Assembly (NCBI GenBank): GCA_037577475.1
Contig: CM075187.1
Span: 3,163,046 to 3,227,045 of the forward strand
Direction: 5' to 3'
DNA from: Chaunax sp. Z400
Taxonomy: Eukaryota; Chordata; Actinopteri; Lophiiformes; Chaunacidae
Length of the DNA: 64,000 nucleotides
In this document: piece by piece, positions 1-12,486 of the stretch
How the letters are laid out: every line of letters begins with the position of its first letter
Position numbering within the stretch: position 1 is the first letter of the stretch
Notes under the pieces: generated by a model
What the model saw: the letters and a program-made list of their open reading frames with translations, nothing else
What the model was told of the DNA's origin: nothing
Databases searched by the model: none
Position numbers and translations under genes: made by a program

Positions 1-1
1 G

Positions 2-259
2 CTCAAGGAGCAGAAACAGCTCAACACCCTTACAGCTGCTCTGAAGGAGGCTGAGGAACAGGTGGAGACCAATCGGGTCCACTGGGAGGAGGACAGGTCG
101 TCACACCTTCAAGAGACAGAGAACCTTAAAAAGGATCTTCTGAGGAATCAGCAGGAGTGGGAGGAGAAGGAGAGGGTCATGACGTCCCAGCTGGTGGAGC
201 TCGAGGCCCAGATCCAGAAGAAGAAGAAGAAGAAGAAGTGGTACAGGAGATTTTTCTAG
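2..259 (+). CDS. C-terminal end of an unrecognised coiled-coil protein (partial, 5' end outside window)
   Basis: An open frame runs from the window edge to a TAG at 257-259 and gives 85 residues. The sequence is rich in E, K, Q and L with few aromatic residues, typical of an alpha-helical coiled coil (for example LKEQKQLNTLTAALKEAEEQ near the start). It ends with a run of seven lysines followed by WYRRFF. The lysine run is encoded by a short AAG repeat at about 217-238. The reading frame continues upstream of base 2, so the gene starts outside the window. A 3' UTR with a good poly(A) signal follows, which supports a real terminal exon. I do not recognise the family; long coiled-coil proteins cannot be named from 85 residues. 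The basic-aromatic tail could contact membranes or acidic partners, but that is inference. The gene converges on pbx3. Confidence 0.75.
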   Translation, partial: LKEQKQLNTLTAALKEAEEQVETNRVHWEEDRSSHLQETENLKKDLLRNQQEWEEKERVMTSQLVELEAQIQKKKKKKKWYRRFF

Positions 260-565
260 AGGCCAGACCTGCAGTAAGGAACAGAGAGTCATTGGCTTTT
301 GTATCTTCGTCCGGATGGACAGCCTAAACCGGGAAAAAAAACGGTTTGAGCGTCAAGATTTGGAGACACCAGAAAAGTCAGGCCAAACAAAGTGGTCTAA
401 CTTTTCAGGTGTAAACCCGAATCTGGTCTTCGTGAAGATACGAGAGCAGATACTAACCTGGTCCTGATCTGGGTCTGTAGGACTGAAAAAACCTCCAGCC
501 ACACAAATGTTCTGTTTTTAACTTCTGGACATAAAATAAAGAAATAGAAAATATAAAAAAAAAGT
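260..565 (+). other. 3' UTR of the coiled-coil gene
   Basis: Non-coding sequence follows the TAG. It contains one canonical AATAAA and, just after it, a T/GT-rich stretch at about 565-595 that fits a downstream cleavage element. The end at about 555-565 is estimated from the usual 10-30 nt spacing. Confidence 0.6.
535..540 (+). terminator. Poly(A) signal AATAAA of the coiled-coil gene
   Basis: A canonical AATAAA lies 276 bases after the stop codon. A TTTGTTGTTGGGTTG-type GT-rich element starts about 27 bases downstream, as expected for a functional vertebrate poly(A) site. Confidence 0.65.
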
Positions 566-2915
566 CCTGTTTGTTGTTGGGTTGTTTTTTTACTATCTAA
601 AGTTATATTACAGTCATGTGTTTTATTAAATATGTTTGATGGAGACATCAGGGGATGAGGACTGATCAGTTCTCATCACTGAAAAAGTCTGAACACGTGA
701 CAACTTTCTGTTTCATGGCGAAACATCAAAATTTGATGAAAGTTGACACATAGCCGCGCCCACACCATCCAACGAAAACTTGGATTTTAACAACTTTTCA
801 CCCTCATGGGGTTTAGATAGTACTGAACAAAATCTGAAGTTGATCGCATAAAATCTCTTGGAGTTCGTTTGATTGTGTGATTTTCAAAAAATGGCAATGA
901 TGGTCACAAAACTCAAAAAAGACTTTCTCTTCCTGACTGAACCTACACTAGAGCTTCGTAAAACTGCAGCCTTCAGAAGGTTAGCTTAGTTTAGCATTAA
1001 TCCTGGAAACGGGCTAATCTGGCTCTGTCCAGGGTAAATTAATCAGTTGACCAACATTTCTGCTCAGGACTAAAAAAAACATCTTGGTTTCGTCTTCATT
1101 GGGAAACGTTACATTCACTCACAGGTCAAAAGACTTTGCAGAAAGACACCAAACATGCTAATGTTCAGCCCTGTTTCTGATGCAGAGCTAAAAGTTCTGT
1201 ACGTAAATACTTTTCCATCCGTCTCAAGCAACGTTCAGATGTCCTACAATCTGTGTTAAGTTTGAAAGAGACGGACTTGAAAGAGAAAGTCTTTGTTGCA
1301 TGAGACACAGAAGGTGTCTGACACCAGAGCTTTCCTGACACAAAGTCTTTTTAACACCTGCTTAACGGAGAGACTGAAGCTAAAGATGGAAAAAAAACTA
1401 AACTAAACAAAACATATTGTCATTTGCCGTCATATCACTGCCCGGTTGTGATGTGCAGCTCTAAAACAGAGATGTGAAGGAAACAAGAGGTCTCACTCAA
1501 TAGCTTCTATGAATAGCCATTTGTTAGTGCCAGGTTTTAAAACCCACCTTTACTCGGACCATTCACCTTGAATGCTAACAGCCTGAACGCCTCTAGAAAA
1601 TTGTTTCATCAGCTTTGAAAATTTCTCACTGTCAAGCTCATTATAATAAAGAGACAATGTCTCTGTCGTCGACACATCTACAGCACAAAGAACAGAAAGA
1701 GACACAGAACAAACAGACAGACTAACAAATGCTGCTCCAACCTCTGTGCAAATAATGAAATAGATTCATTTGGGTTATGAACCTCAAACATAACTGCAGA
1801 GTTCCTCCAGTGGCTGCGCTGAATCCTCACAGAAGCGTTTGATAATCTTCATCTGCATGTTGTCATCCTCCTTTGAGTCGTCCCACCTCCAGCATTAGAA
1901 AACGTACCAAAGGATATTTAACAAGTCATTTTATGTTTACGGAAAAAAACCAACAACATCAGAGGCATCTAGTCGTAAACATGTTGTCACTTTAGGCAGA
2001 CGTGTCACTTCCTGCCTTTTTGAAAGCTTGTAAATGAATTTAGTCTGTTGTCTGGTGTGTGCATTCGATGACCCACTCGCCTGCTCTGGAATAACAAATC
2101 GGTTCAGCCGCTTTATCTTTTTTCCCGAAGTTGACAACGGGATCATTTGTTTTTGGATGTCAGAATATAAATCCAGGAGAAGACGGGAGAAGAGAGACGC
2201 TGGGAGAGAGAGGAGGAAGACATGAGACGACATCCTAGAATTACATATTAAACTTTACATCTTTAAGCCACGTGGAGTCGTACTTTTTTTTATCACTTTA
2301 GAGGTACAGTTTTAGTTTAAATAATGATTGGACAGAGAATAAAATTCATAGATTTGTGTTTTCAACCCAGACATCTGAGTTTCTCTTTCGTTTGTCATCC
2401 TGTTTCATTTTTCCAGCTGAAGCTGCTTCGTTGTCCTCCTGGATCCACTTTCTTCACATATATTTTATTATCTTCATGCATCAGAACTTTTGTTATTGTA
2501 ATCTGTGATCTTGATTTATTGCAGGTCTGTCTGTCCTCTTCCTGAGGTTTCTTCCACCTTTCCTCCTATTCTCTCCGTTTTATTTATTAGAGCAGTTTTT
2601 CCTCACTCAAATCGAGGGTTTAAGAAAAGACGGAACCATAAACTACAGATGGTAAAGCCCACTGAGGCATTGTGACGTGAGACTTTTTGATTATATATAT
2701 ATAAAGTCATGTGTTTGATCCTCCTGTCCTCTGCCCCTCTATAGGCACTTTCTCATGAAATGTGTCGCATTGTGCAGTTGCATCGCTGCATATTGACGTG
2801 GATGTGTTTCTGTCGGAGGTGCATCTCATCCAGACACAAAAAGGAGATGCAGAGGGATGTGACACCAGTATGTGATCAGCTGGGCTCAAATAGTTCACCA
2901 CAACTCTCAATCCGC
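566..2915. other. Intergenic DNA, no gene seen
   Basis: Only short chance ORFs occur here, none resembling a known protein. The segment at about 720-920 reads like a dispersed fish repeat by general texture, but I could not pair it with another copy in the window. A short TA run lies at about 2690-2702. Confidence 0.5.
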
Positions 2916-2923
2916 CCTCAATC

Positions 2924-3457
2924 CAGGGGCGGATCCAGGGGCGGGGCCAGAGGGGCGCAGGCCCCAGCTGAAATCTGATTGGCCCCTGAAGTGGCCCTGT
3001 CCTGTCACTTGTCTGTCTTTTTTTGTTTGTTTGTTTATAACTAGAATACTTGACTGTGTCAAGTTTTTCTCTTCTAAACTGTTGTGTATGCTGTAATATA
3101 GTTTATAAGGCTTTTCTTTCTTTAAATTATTTTATGTATTACATAATTGGAAAAAAAGTGTCTTATGTTTTATATTTATCTATGCATCCTAGTTTAAAAT
3201 TCAATAATTGCCAAACTTTTTTGATGTACAAAATGTGCTGGAAAAAGGCACAATTTGCATAATATGTTCAATTATGTGTATCTTTACTAAAAGCTATGGA
3301 GCCAACAGCAAACAATGAATGACTGGTGAAATATTCTGTGTATACATCTTACTGAATAAGGAAATGTGCATGAATGTTGGACATATAGTTGGCCCCCCTG
3401 TGAAAAATGTGGCCCCTCTATGGCCCCTGATTTAGAAAAATTCTAGATCCGCCACTG
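2924..3457. mobile_element. Non-autonomous hAT-type element, copy 1 (534 bp)
   Basis: The element starts CAGGGGCGGATCCAG and ends CTAGATCCGCCACTG, which are imperfect inverted repeats. It is flanked by a perfect 8-bp duplication, CCTCAATC, at 2916-2923 and 3458-3465. An 8-bp target duplication and CAG...CTG ends are hallmarks of hAT transposons. The ends carry repeated GGCCCCTG-like words. A second full copy lies at 56159-56747. No transposase ORF is present, so it would have been moved by an enzyme supplied from elsewhere. Confidence 0.85.
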
Positions 3458-3465
3458 CCTCAATC

Positions 3466-6400
3466 AAAAGGCAGTTTTTGCATTTTTCCCTTAAATACAG
3501 TAATACCCATTTTTTTACATTTAGTTTTTGAGATTCAATTAAAATCACCGAAACACAACTGTGGTATTTTTAAACCCTACATATCTGCGGTCTAAATGAT
3601 TAATAGGTACAAAAAGTTTTGGAATGGGTCCAGGAGATCGCCTCAGCCAGCAGCTGCAAAATGGACTGCAGAATAATCCCTGGGGACAAATACGCCCATC
3701 ATAGTACATCAACTAAAAGTGCTTGTTTTTGGCAGCGACAGGCTCACATTGTTATTCTAAGTGTCTGACACCATTATGGAAAGGATCCCTCCAGAGATAA
3801 ACCAGAGTCAATCCTTTCTGTTTAACCACATACAGCCGTTAAATCTCTTTGTTCAAATCCTCCAGCGGTGATTTCACCATGCGGAACTTGGGGATTCGCT
3901 TTGTCTGCGTTATTGTGTGACTTTGGTGTTTTCAAACAGATCCAAACTCATTTAACACCCAAAATTTAACACAAACAAACAAATCCATGGAGGCAGCAGC
4001 AGACCAGCAACTCCCGTGAGGAGCTACACTGGACCAGTTCCAAATCTTTTTCTACCTATTTAGTCATTCAGACTGGAATTACCCTTTAAGTTTCTAAGTT
4101 GAGTGTAACTGACACATAAACCTCTGTCAAGCCCTGTTTCATGTTTGCTTTGTGTCAATGGAAGATGAAACATTACTGGTAGAAATGACACGTGTGTTAA
4201 CATTTTCTTAATAACAGAATGGATCTGGTATGAAAGAGGCATCGAAAAGGGAAGTTTAAAGAGCAGACGCTGCCCTCCTATAGGTCAGATTATGTCACCA
4301 TAATCAGTTTTGTATTGCAGAGCTTGAACCCTTCGTTGCCCTGTATGAGACTGAGCTCCATCCTGATCTGTCATCTGCCTGCTGATGTAAAGGCTGTTAG
4401 ATCTGCACCTAAAAGGTTTAGCATGAGAAGAAAAAACACAAACACTGGGACAGACTTATGACAGTCAACACAGCAACCAGGTAAGCTGACTATGCTGAAG
4501 GAGAGCAGGGGTTCATATACTGCTGCTTGATGGGTGGATGGAGATCAGGTGTGTGGAGCCACACCCACAACACATACACACAAAACACACACACACAGAG
4601 AGACCAGAGGGGAGGAGTTACAGGGGAGAAGCAGGGAAGCACCAGGAGCTTCAGGTGAGCCGTGTCAGGTGAGCTGCATCTGCTTCATCAGCTGCATTTA
4701 AGTAACACGATGGACTCATTGATAAAGTCAAATGGAAGAAAAAAAAATCAATGCAGCTACTGATGAATAAATCCTCTGTAAAAATAAAACGAGCCACCGC
4801 TGTTTAAAATGAGAGAAAACTCCATCAAGTGTCTTTTTTTTCCACCTGAAATGTGATAAAACTATTATTTACTTTAGTAAATGAAACATTTATGATGGTT
4901 GTGTTATAATAAAAATCAGAATCAAATCTTTCTGCACTCGTTTTTGATAAATACTTTGTTGTTTCTTCATGCAAAATAGATTTGTGGTTTAAAATTAAAT
5001 TAAAGCACTTTATTTTAGGGGTTTAGAAAAGTTGCTTAGAGGCTACACGATATAATTTTTTGAATTATGTGCATGAGAGATAGAAACACATAGAAAGACA
5101 CACACTCGTTCTGTTTTTAGATGTTTTTTCTGACATGTCGGTGCTCCTCAGCAGCACAAAGGCAGCCCTTTCTTCCTGACACTCGTCTGCTCAGAGGTAA
5201 AGCAAACATCTTGTCTCCTGTTACAAACTTTAAGGCGCCGCTTTTAGCCCAACCAGCTACGATAAGCCACCATCGCTTCAGAGGCGACGCCGATCGTAAA
5301 GCAATCTTTCAGCACAAAAAAAACACCTGAATGGCTGGAAAATGAAATTGAAAATGAACTCCTGAAGATGGAAGTAGAGGTGAGATCAAGTGTTAATTAA
5401 CTTCACTGTTTTCAGCTCAAAGGCCACTCAGGACTCATCTCTTAATAGAAGCCGGTGCTGCTGAAGGGATCAGTGCAGGAAGTCTCTGCTCCATTATCCT
5501 CCTGCTCAGTAAATCAAACTAACTGTATGCTCACGCTCACGTCTCTGACTTTATGAACAGCTCATGAAGCTCTAACGAAGCAAAAATCCTAAAGATCCAG
5601 CAGGACTGAAACAGCAAGTTCACCTCATCGGTCCTCTGGAATCCATCAGGCTTGTTTAAATTCATCATTAAAATGCAGTATATGATTTTAAACTGGCGGT
5701 TTGATTGTAGCGTCCTCATAATTAACTCAAATCAAAGATATATTTAATAGTAATGTTAAACATTTTACTGCAAATAGAAACTTAAATGAGCTAAAATACT
5801 ACTGAGTTCATTTAAAGTCTCTCTCCAGTCAAAAATGTGTTTTTCTTTTTTGTTCCTACAGTTGAATGTTTGAGCTTCATGATGCAGAATAACTTGTATG
5901 AGTCTGACTCTGTTTCACGATGATTTGAGATATCAGAAGTTACAGAAGGCAGTCCTATAGTCCAGGATCTGAAAACCCACGTCTGACACTGCTGCACCTG
6001 AACCTGACATTCTGCATTCTGCATGCGTGTCTTCATACATGGGTGGAGGGGATCTTTAAGCATTTATAAACAGTACATATATTAGAATGGTTTATGACTA
6101 AATATATAGCTGCAAGCAGACATAAATATGAATATAATAGTAAAGCTGTAAGTCGTCCTGATGAGTGCAGGTTGGTGTATAAATAGATAATAACACAACA
6201 TGTTTTTCTTTCTCCATGATGTGGCTGCATTCAGGTCATTTAAGGCAGCTTTAAATGCATCTGCAGCTGATTCCAGGCAGCAGTAGCAGCAGAGCTAAAT
6301 GCTATTTTCCAAACTCAGGGCTGACTTTAAGGGCAGACTGTAGGAGTAAGTCCTGCGAGTTACACACAATATTTTCCTTTGTCTTTTTGAACGATATAAA

Positions 6401-8770
6401 TCAGGAGGTGAGATGGAAGCAGACCAAGAATAGTAGTTGGTTAAATCTACTGGTGAACAAGGCAGACCACCAGAATCTGGCATACAGTGAGCAGTAGTGA
6501 GCTCATTTTAAAATTAAGTCATGTCATTGATTTTATTTGTTATTATTGTTATTGTTATTGTTATATTATTATTGTCACATTTGTTTGGTATATATGTTTG
6601 CTTTGATTTGTTATCCTAATTTCTAAATAAAAAAAACCTCATATTATTATTGACTTTTTGACTGCTTTCATTGGGTAATTTCTAAGACACTTATAAATAA
6701 AAGGTTATAATTATTATTATCTCCTTGGGGAAATACATGAGCTTCCACAATAACCTCAGATGACTGTAAATCTCCAAATCTCTCATCACGTATCAAGCTG
6801 GACGTCACCTTTTGTCTTGGTCTTATTTTATTCTGATCACATTCAGTTTTCAGAGACTAATAATTATTTAAATGAAATCTAAAGTTCATGATAAAGTAGC
6901 TGCAGACACTAATGTGTGTACACTACTGTGCATATGAGTCACATTTAAGAATGAAAAATAGCTTTGTGCCACTTTATGAATTTCTGTTTGAACCTCTTAC
7001 AATCTAATTTAACAACAGTGTGATGCAATTACAGCTTTTTACATTTCAATATAAACGGTCTCCCTTTTAAAACACAGTATATAACATGGGTCTGTGAACA
7101 ATGTGCTGCAAGCTATAAATCAAAAAAGGAAATTTCAGATTTCATTCAGTATGAACTCTCCCCTAATAAAATAAACGATATCTTTCTCTAATTTAATCGG
7201 CACTAGCTACGTGCACATTGCTAATGTAACTCTGCATTTCCATATTTAATGATGCGTGCCTTTCATGGCGAATTTTACTTAGAAAATGTCGTCTTTAATG
7301 AACCTTAGAAAAACCTCCAACGGGCATAACCTCAGAAAATTTAACTTCTTTATTTAAAAGGCTCTGAGGCCAATTTCGCTGAGTGCAGGGCTTAAAATCA
7401 AATCGCTGAAGGAAGGAAATGTGTGGATTTGTAAAAGTATAATGAGCAAAAAAAACATTGCAATCCAAATGCAGGGTGCAGCAGAACTGATCTCCAAGCT
7501 CCAAATGCTTTCATATTTACATATGCATGCTCCATTTTATTAGAAAAGTATGGTCTTCAGCAGCGTCGTCATGGAGAAAAGCAGCATGTTACACTAAATG
7601 TTTCATATTTACTGCAACAGAGTCAAAAATGTAGTTTTTACAATACATAAAGTTTCTTTTTTTGACTTATCTATTAAAACAAAAAAAGAAATGTGTGTCA
7701 TGGGTGTGTGATATCAGGATAAAGATGTGATTTTCACAGAAAGGTGTTCGATGAAGTTCTGCACTGGTTGACTGGACAAATGTGTTCTCCCGGGAAACCG
7801 TCTGTGCTTTGCGCTTGAATTAAACTCATGCTATGCTGTTACATCTCTTTTCTCTTTTCCCTCTCCATCCACACTCATATGCTGAAATCCAAACTAAAAA
7901 CTGCGGTTGTGTGCTGCAATGCTATTTCCATGACTAAGAGACACAAACACTGGACAGAAGCACAGGAGGAAGACAAGGAATGAAGAACTCTGCAGAGAAA
8001 ATGAGGATAAATGGACGTCAATCTCCATGTGGAATTGGTAACCAATGATCCATTAAGGCAGCCTTTCCACAACAGACAGACCAAACAGCCTGAATTAGAA
8101 GTGCCTGACATTTCAGTTAATTGCACTAACCATGTCAGCTCCACAGTAGCTGCAAACCAGGTTAAGTCTTCTTCTGCTCACCATAGAAAACAGGAGCTGA
8201 GGCCTTAAACAGCTTCTATGTGCAGCGATTTCTGGACGCAGTGATGAATAAAATCCTCTGTCAGATATAATGCATGTTTTTATGATGCATGTGTTTCTGC
8301 ATCAGTCTTTATTTTGTAAAAGACAACCAGGTGAGAAAACTGCATCCTCCTTAAATCTACACCTATGATGTGGATTTATATTCAAGCAACACATATAAAT
8401 GCTAAATGCTAAATACATGCAAAATATGGCACTGAGCAGGGCGCACACCTCTGACCCGTGCCCCCCCCCCACAAAGTTCTGAGGAAATCAGTTCAGACAG
8501 TTTTTATGAAATACAGAAAAATTGTTTTTTTCCTCATAATATTAAAATATTTTCATCTCTCAGATCCTGATTATCCAGATCTGGATGAACATAATATTGG
8601 AATGGATCCTGAGTTGTTGATGGTCTGTAAAAAAAAATAAAAAAATAAAAATCTTATCTTGGAATGTTGAAGAAATCCAGAGGAAAAAAACAAAAAACAC
8701 CTGGTGTTTGACCCTCAGCACCTCTAATCATTTCTCTAATAACACCCAGAGGAACAGAAAACACGGCCTG
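3466..8770. other. Intergenic DNA between the convergent genes
   Basis: No ORF here resembles a known protein. The stretch includes an AC-rich patch at about 4560-4600, an ATT/GTT-rich patch at about 6540-6575, a C10 run at about 8460-8470 and A-rich tracts near 8625-8650. The block at about 5810-6060 (starting TTTAAAGTCTCTCTCCAG) has the look of a dispersed repeat, but I could not prove it from this window. Confidence 0.5.
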
Positions 8771-8790
8771 ATGTCATGAAAGCAAAAGGT

Positions 8791-8796
8791 TTTATT
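8791..8796 (-). terminator. pbx3: Poly(A) signal AATAAA of pbx3
   Basis: TTTATT on the plus strand reads AATAAA on the pbx3 strand. Downstream on that strand the sequence becomes GT/T-rich (about 8768-8740), as expected for the cleavage machinery. Other AATAAA-like words occur in the UTR, so alternative sites are possible. Confidence 0.6.
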
Positions 8797-9648
8797 CATG
8801 TTTGAAATTACACAACTACCACAAGGAAGACTTTTCAGTCCAGGGTGTAGTCTGGTTAGAAAGTAACACTAAACATCTTTAATACATTAGAATCACTGCC
8901 ACAAATCATTTGTCATGACTTTTCAGTTTCAGAATCACATACAATAGAAAAAAGAGAAAAGAAGTATAGAACCCTGTTGAACAGAGCTGAGAATGTACAG
9001 TTCTGAATACTGAAACCTCTATGCATTACACTTTTTATACTCACTTTTTTCTTTTCTTTTTTTGCATGATTTAGTAACAAGATGAGCAACATTCAAAATG
9101 TTTTTTTTTTCTTCTTCCATATTTACAACAGTTTCACTGTTTGGTGTTAATTCGTCATCGTCGCGCCCCCCCCCATCCCCCCTCTTTAAAATCCACAGAC
9201 AAACCTCCTCCCCCCCTTCCTCCCCCGCCCACTTCTCACGGTATTAATATTGTCATCATTTTTTTTTAAAATTTTTGTCATTTTAAGTTGCGGCACGGCA
9301 ACGGCATTTTATTAAAAGATTAAAATATACATTAGATTACATAGAGAATGGAGAGTTTACAGTGTTACAGGAAGTAATCAAAGTAAATAGGTTAGAAACA
9401 TGAAATAAAGAGGGTGAGAGGATGGCGCTGATATCGTTTAGAGGTAGTAAGTGAGCACTCTAAGCTACTGAAATGTTGGAAATGATTGGTTCGTATGATT
9501 CCAATGAGGTAATAAAGCTGCGTGTTGATTGGTGGGATGTATAATTACTCTTATATTATGTACAACTTCTCCTGTGTAACTGGGGCCATAAAGGAATGAT
9601 CTACCGTGGGGGGGGGTTGTTAATAAGCAGTACAAAAAAATGTTTACA

Positions 9649-9656
9649 TATGTACA
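9649..9656 (-). promoter_or_regulatory. Pumilio-type element TGTACATA in the pbx3 3' UTR
   Basis: The transcript-strand sequence matches the Pumilio consensus TGTANATA exactly and sits inside the 3' UTR. The motif is short, and function is inferred only from consensus and position. Confidence 0.35.
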
Positions 9657-10232
9657 TACTGAACATCAAATTATAAAATATGGAATGGTGTCATGTTATA
9701 GTCGAGCAATCAATTACACTTCTTTATGTTCCATAGTTTGCGCCGTCACTTCCTTCTACTAATGTACACAGCTGTAAGGCGAGGATAAATCTTGAACGTA
9801 ACCACGAAGCTGCCATTGAGCTGTCAGCGGTAGCATTGTCGAGCTGCTGGACAAGATTGCAAACGCATTACAGTCAAAGAAACAGCTGCTTTAAATCTAT
9901 GCATTGTATTTACTGAGGGGGAACCCAATTATCAAAATGGAGAGTGGTAATTAAATCAAAAATCAAACGAATGGATGTTAAAAAAAATGTCATCCAGGTT
10001 CAGATCCTGAAAGGCTACTGAGAGTTGTGTGTTTCCTGTGTGTGTGCTTACCCCCTACGACAAACAAAATAAGAGCATGAGGATGAAAGTTTGTGAGGAC
10101 AGAAAGAAAAAGACTGAACCACCAGGAGGATTCTGTGTGGATTCTGAAGGAACCTGTGGTGAGATGTTTGTCGTGTGTCCTCTTAAAAAGAGTCCATGCC
10201 CGGTTTGGGGTGAAGATGCATTAAAGAGCGGA

Positions 10233-10325
10233 TCAGTTCGAGGTATCGGAGTGCACACTTCCTGGTCCTTCTGTCGGAGATATCACAGAAGATGGAGTCG
10301 TTGCATCTTGCCATCCCCCGTTAGC
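10233..10325 (-). CDS. pbx3: pbx3 last coding exon (C-terminal tail and stop)
   Basis: The minus strand reads ANGGWQDATTPSSVISPTEG, then PGSVHSDTSN and a TGA stop at 10233-10235. This is the invariant C terminus of vertebrate PBX1/PBX3, with one visible change: isoleucine where the common sequence has threonine (SSVISPTEG instead of SSVTSPTEG). The acceptor is GTGTGCCAG followed by GCTAAC at 10325. It joins in phase 0 to the preceding exon, which ends ...HGLN. The tail is thought to carry regulatory contacts of PBX proteins, not DNA contacts. The same bases are open on the plus strand for 155 codons; that is a shadow. Confidence 0.95.
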   Translation of the reverse strand, partial: ANGGWQDATTPSSVISPTEGPGSVHSDTSN

Positions 10326-10809
10326 CTGGCACACAAATGGGAGAGGTTGAAAACACAAACGCTGCAACTGCAATGCAAAACGTTTTGGCATACGATGCTG
10401 CTGCTGATTAGCGCAGCATTCTTTAACATTACAGTAGCCATCAGCAAAGAAAGAGCAAATCTGCCTCGTGTCCCGACCAATGGGAGCGGTCCCTGAAAGC
10501 GGTGTCTAAGCAGATTTCTGCAGCGGCCGGCAGCTTGTCGCTTACATATTCTCCTGTCAGTCAAGAGGAGGGAGGGCTCGGGCCGGGTGAGGTGGGGAGA
10601 GCTGAGTGGAAGCGACAGGGCAGGGTCTCTCCAAGAGAGCCGGTCTTAACCAGCCTGACTTTGCTTTTGCTCCAGGCGTGACCTAGCCTTTACTGGAACC
10701 TTCTACGTCACCGCCAACAAAGCTAAAGGTTAGTCTATGCTAATATATCTATGAGGCGCTTTCAGGGTTGCTGCTGCAAAACAGAAGCTCTGCCACTGCT
10801 TACAGTGCT

Positions 10810-11190
10810 TCATGGGGGGGCATTCATTATGTATTATAATGCATTCATGAACACATAATCCTTCTATATCAACAGCCAACAAACATTATAGATGTGACTT
10901 ATAATTAAGTATAGTGTCTTATGGATGCGCCTGACTGGTTATAAACTGACTGATTTGACTGATGGGCCTTATAATACATTATAACTACTTATGCATGCTT
11001 TATCATAAGGTTTCATTGTTAGTGGCAAGTAGAATTTTCATGCATTTAAAATAGTAGGTAGTCATAATGTATTATAAGCCCCTTTATGAGAGGATCCATA
11101 CATTTCCTCATAAGGCACATCTATAATGTTTTATGAGTGTTGATATAGTGCATCAGAAAGCTTCATGTGTGAATGAGTGCAGTCATAAAG
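10810..11190. repeat. AT-rich dispersed repeat (TATAATG type), copy 1
   Basis: It contains many TTATAATGCATT-like words. Its right part (TCTATAATGTTTTAT, then AGTGCATCAGAAA, then GAGTGNAGTCATAAAGC) recurs in the same order at about 43855-43935. The words TAGTCATAATGTATT also recur at about 43254-43268. This shows a dispersed family; its class is unknown to me. Confidence 0.55.
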
Positions 11191-12041
11191 CGTCGGTGTC
11201 GTCACTTGCTGCCTCAGCAGTGATCTCTGGTGAGCCAGTAGGCACAGACCTACACTGTGCAGGGAAGTGAGAGACCTCGTGAGAAAGTGAAAACCACTTG
11301 ATCCTGGTAGGAGCTGACACGTCTAAAGAGCTTATAGCGACGAGGCTTCAGCAAACACCGAACGCTGGCAACAGCCAATGAGATGTGTTCAATTTCCAGC
11401 AACACTGCTGTAAATATGAGACCTTACTTTTGAGGCTTGATGTTAGAATATGCACGTACCCAACAGGCATAAGACTATAAAGAGAGCAAATGCTAAGGTT
11501 CTGATATGAAGCAGGGAGAGCTGTCTGATGCTGTTTCTCTCTCTCTTCATCCTCCCTCATCAACAAAATTAATCTTTTACTCTGATAGCTCCAGATTATG
11601 CACTGCTTTCCAAAAAAAGGCGCCATATCAAACCTCATCAAAGAAGATGGAATTCATGTCTGGAAAGGGCTGCAGGCGATCACATGTTCATATTTTATCA
11701 CCGAGATAAGGCTACGGAAAATTCTCTCCAGCATTTCAGAACCGTTAAACGCAGACGCCGGGTGGCAAAAAGCCTTTTTTCAGCTCATTTTTCAGTCAAA
11801 CTAAGTATTAAAGTACGTTTATTAAAGTCAGGCTGCAGGTTTTACTCCCCTGCTACGTAATTTAGTTTATTAAATACAACTTTTATTCATATCAGGTACC
11901 AAAGTGACAACCGATACTAAATGTTTTACAGTTTTGGGAAGCTGAAAATCATGCTAGGTCATGTCTGTAATGCAATATAATGCAATGCTCCTTAATTAAA
12001 TATAATTTAATAGTAACTAATACAACACACACATCCCTATC

Positions 12042-12486
12042 CAGGGGTGTGTCCAGAAGGAGGCCTAGGGTGCCACTGGCTACCCCTGAAATCTGATTTG
12101 CAACCCCATTATCCTAAATTATGATTGGCTTTCTCTTCAGAGAGAGGCGGGGCTTTTTGTTTGGCGAGTATTTTTGAATGTGGATCATTTTCTTTTGTAT
12201 GAAGCCTCCTTTTGGAGGTATATATATAGTTTTTTAAGGTCAGTTTTACACCATATTGTCTGGTCCCACTCTGTTAAATACTATCCTCTGATTTTAAGTT
12301 GCTTTGGATTAAAGAATGTCATGTTAATAAAAATATAAACACAGGAATGAGAGAGAATGTAAGACACTGTAACATTTATGGTTAAAGTATGTGAGAAATA
12401 GTAAATTACTGCTATTCCAACATGTGTGTGCCACCCGTTATGTCCCGCTTGGGCCACCCTGGTCAAAAAAGTTTGGACACGCCCTG
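12042..12486. mobile_element. hAT-like element beside the exon 12509-12598 splice donor
   Basis: It begins CAGGGGTGTGTCCAGA and ends GTTTGGACACGCCCTG, which are imperfect inverted repeats. An interior segment (CTGAAATCTGATT) matches the equivalent part of the hAT element at 2924-3457, so the two are related. No clean 8-bp target duplication is visible, so the copy is older or its ends are altered. Its right end lies 22 bases inside the intron from the donor of the exon at 12509-12598. Confidence 0.6.

Larger units (their letters stand above)
8775..10232 (-). other. pbx3: pbx3 3' UTR
   Basis: This is the sequence between the pbx3 stop codon and the minus-strand poly(A) signal. It is AU-rich on the transcript, with one G-rich segment (transcript sense, 9235-9168) and a Pumilio-like TGTACATA at 9656-9649. 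A length of about 1.45 kb is plausible for PBX3. The cleavage position (about 8775) is estimated from the AATAAA and a following GT-rich stretch. Confidence 0.65.

Noticed and set aside
10029..10496. 155-codon plus-strand ORF
   Set aside because: It is antisense to the last pbx3 coding exon and its 3' UTR and has no recognisable domain.
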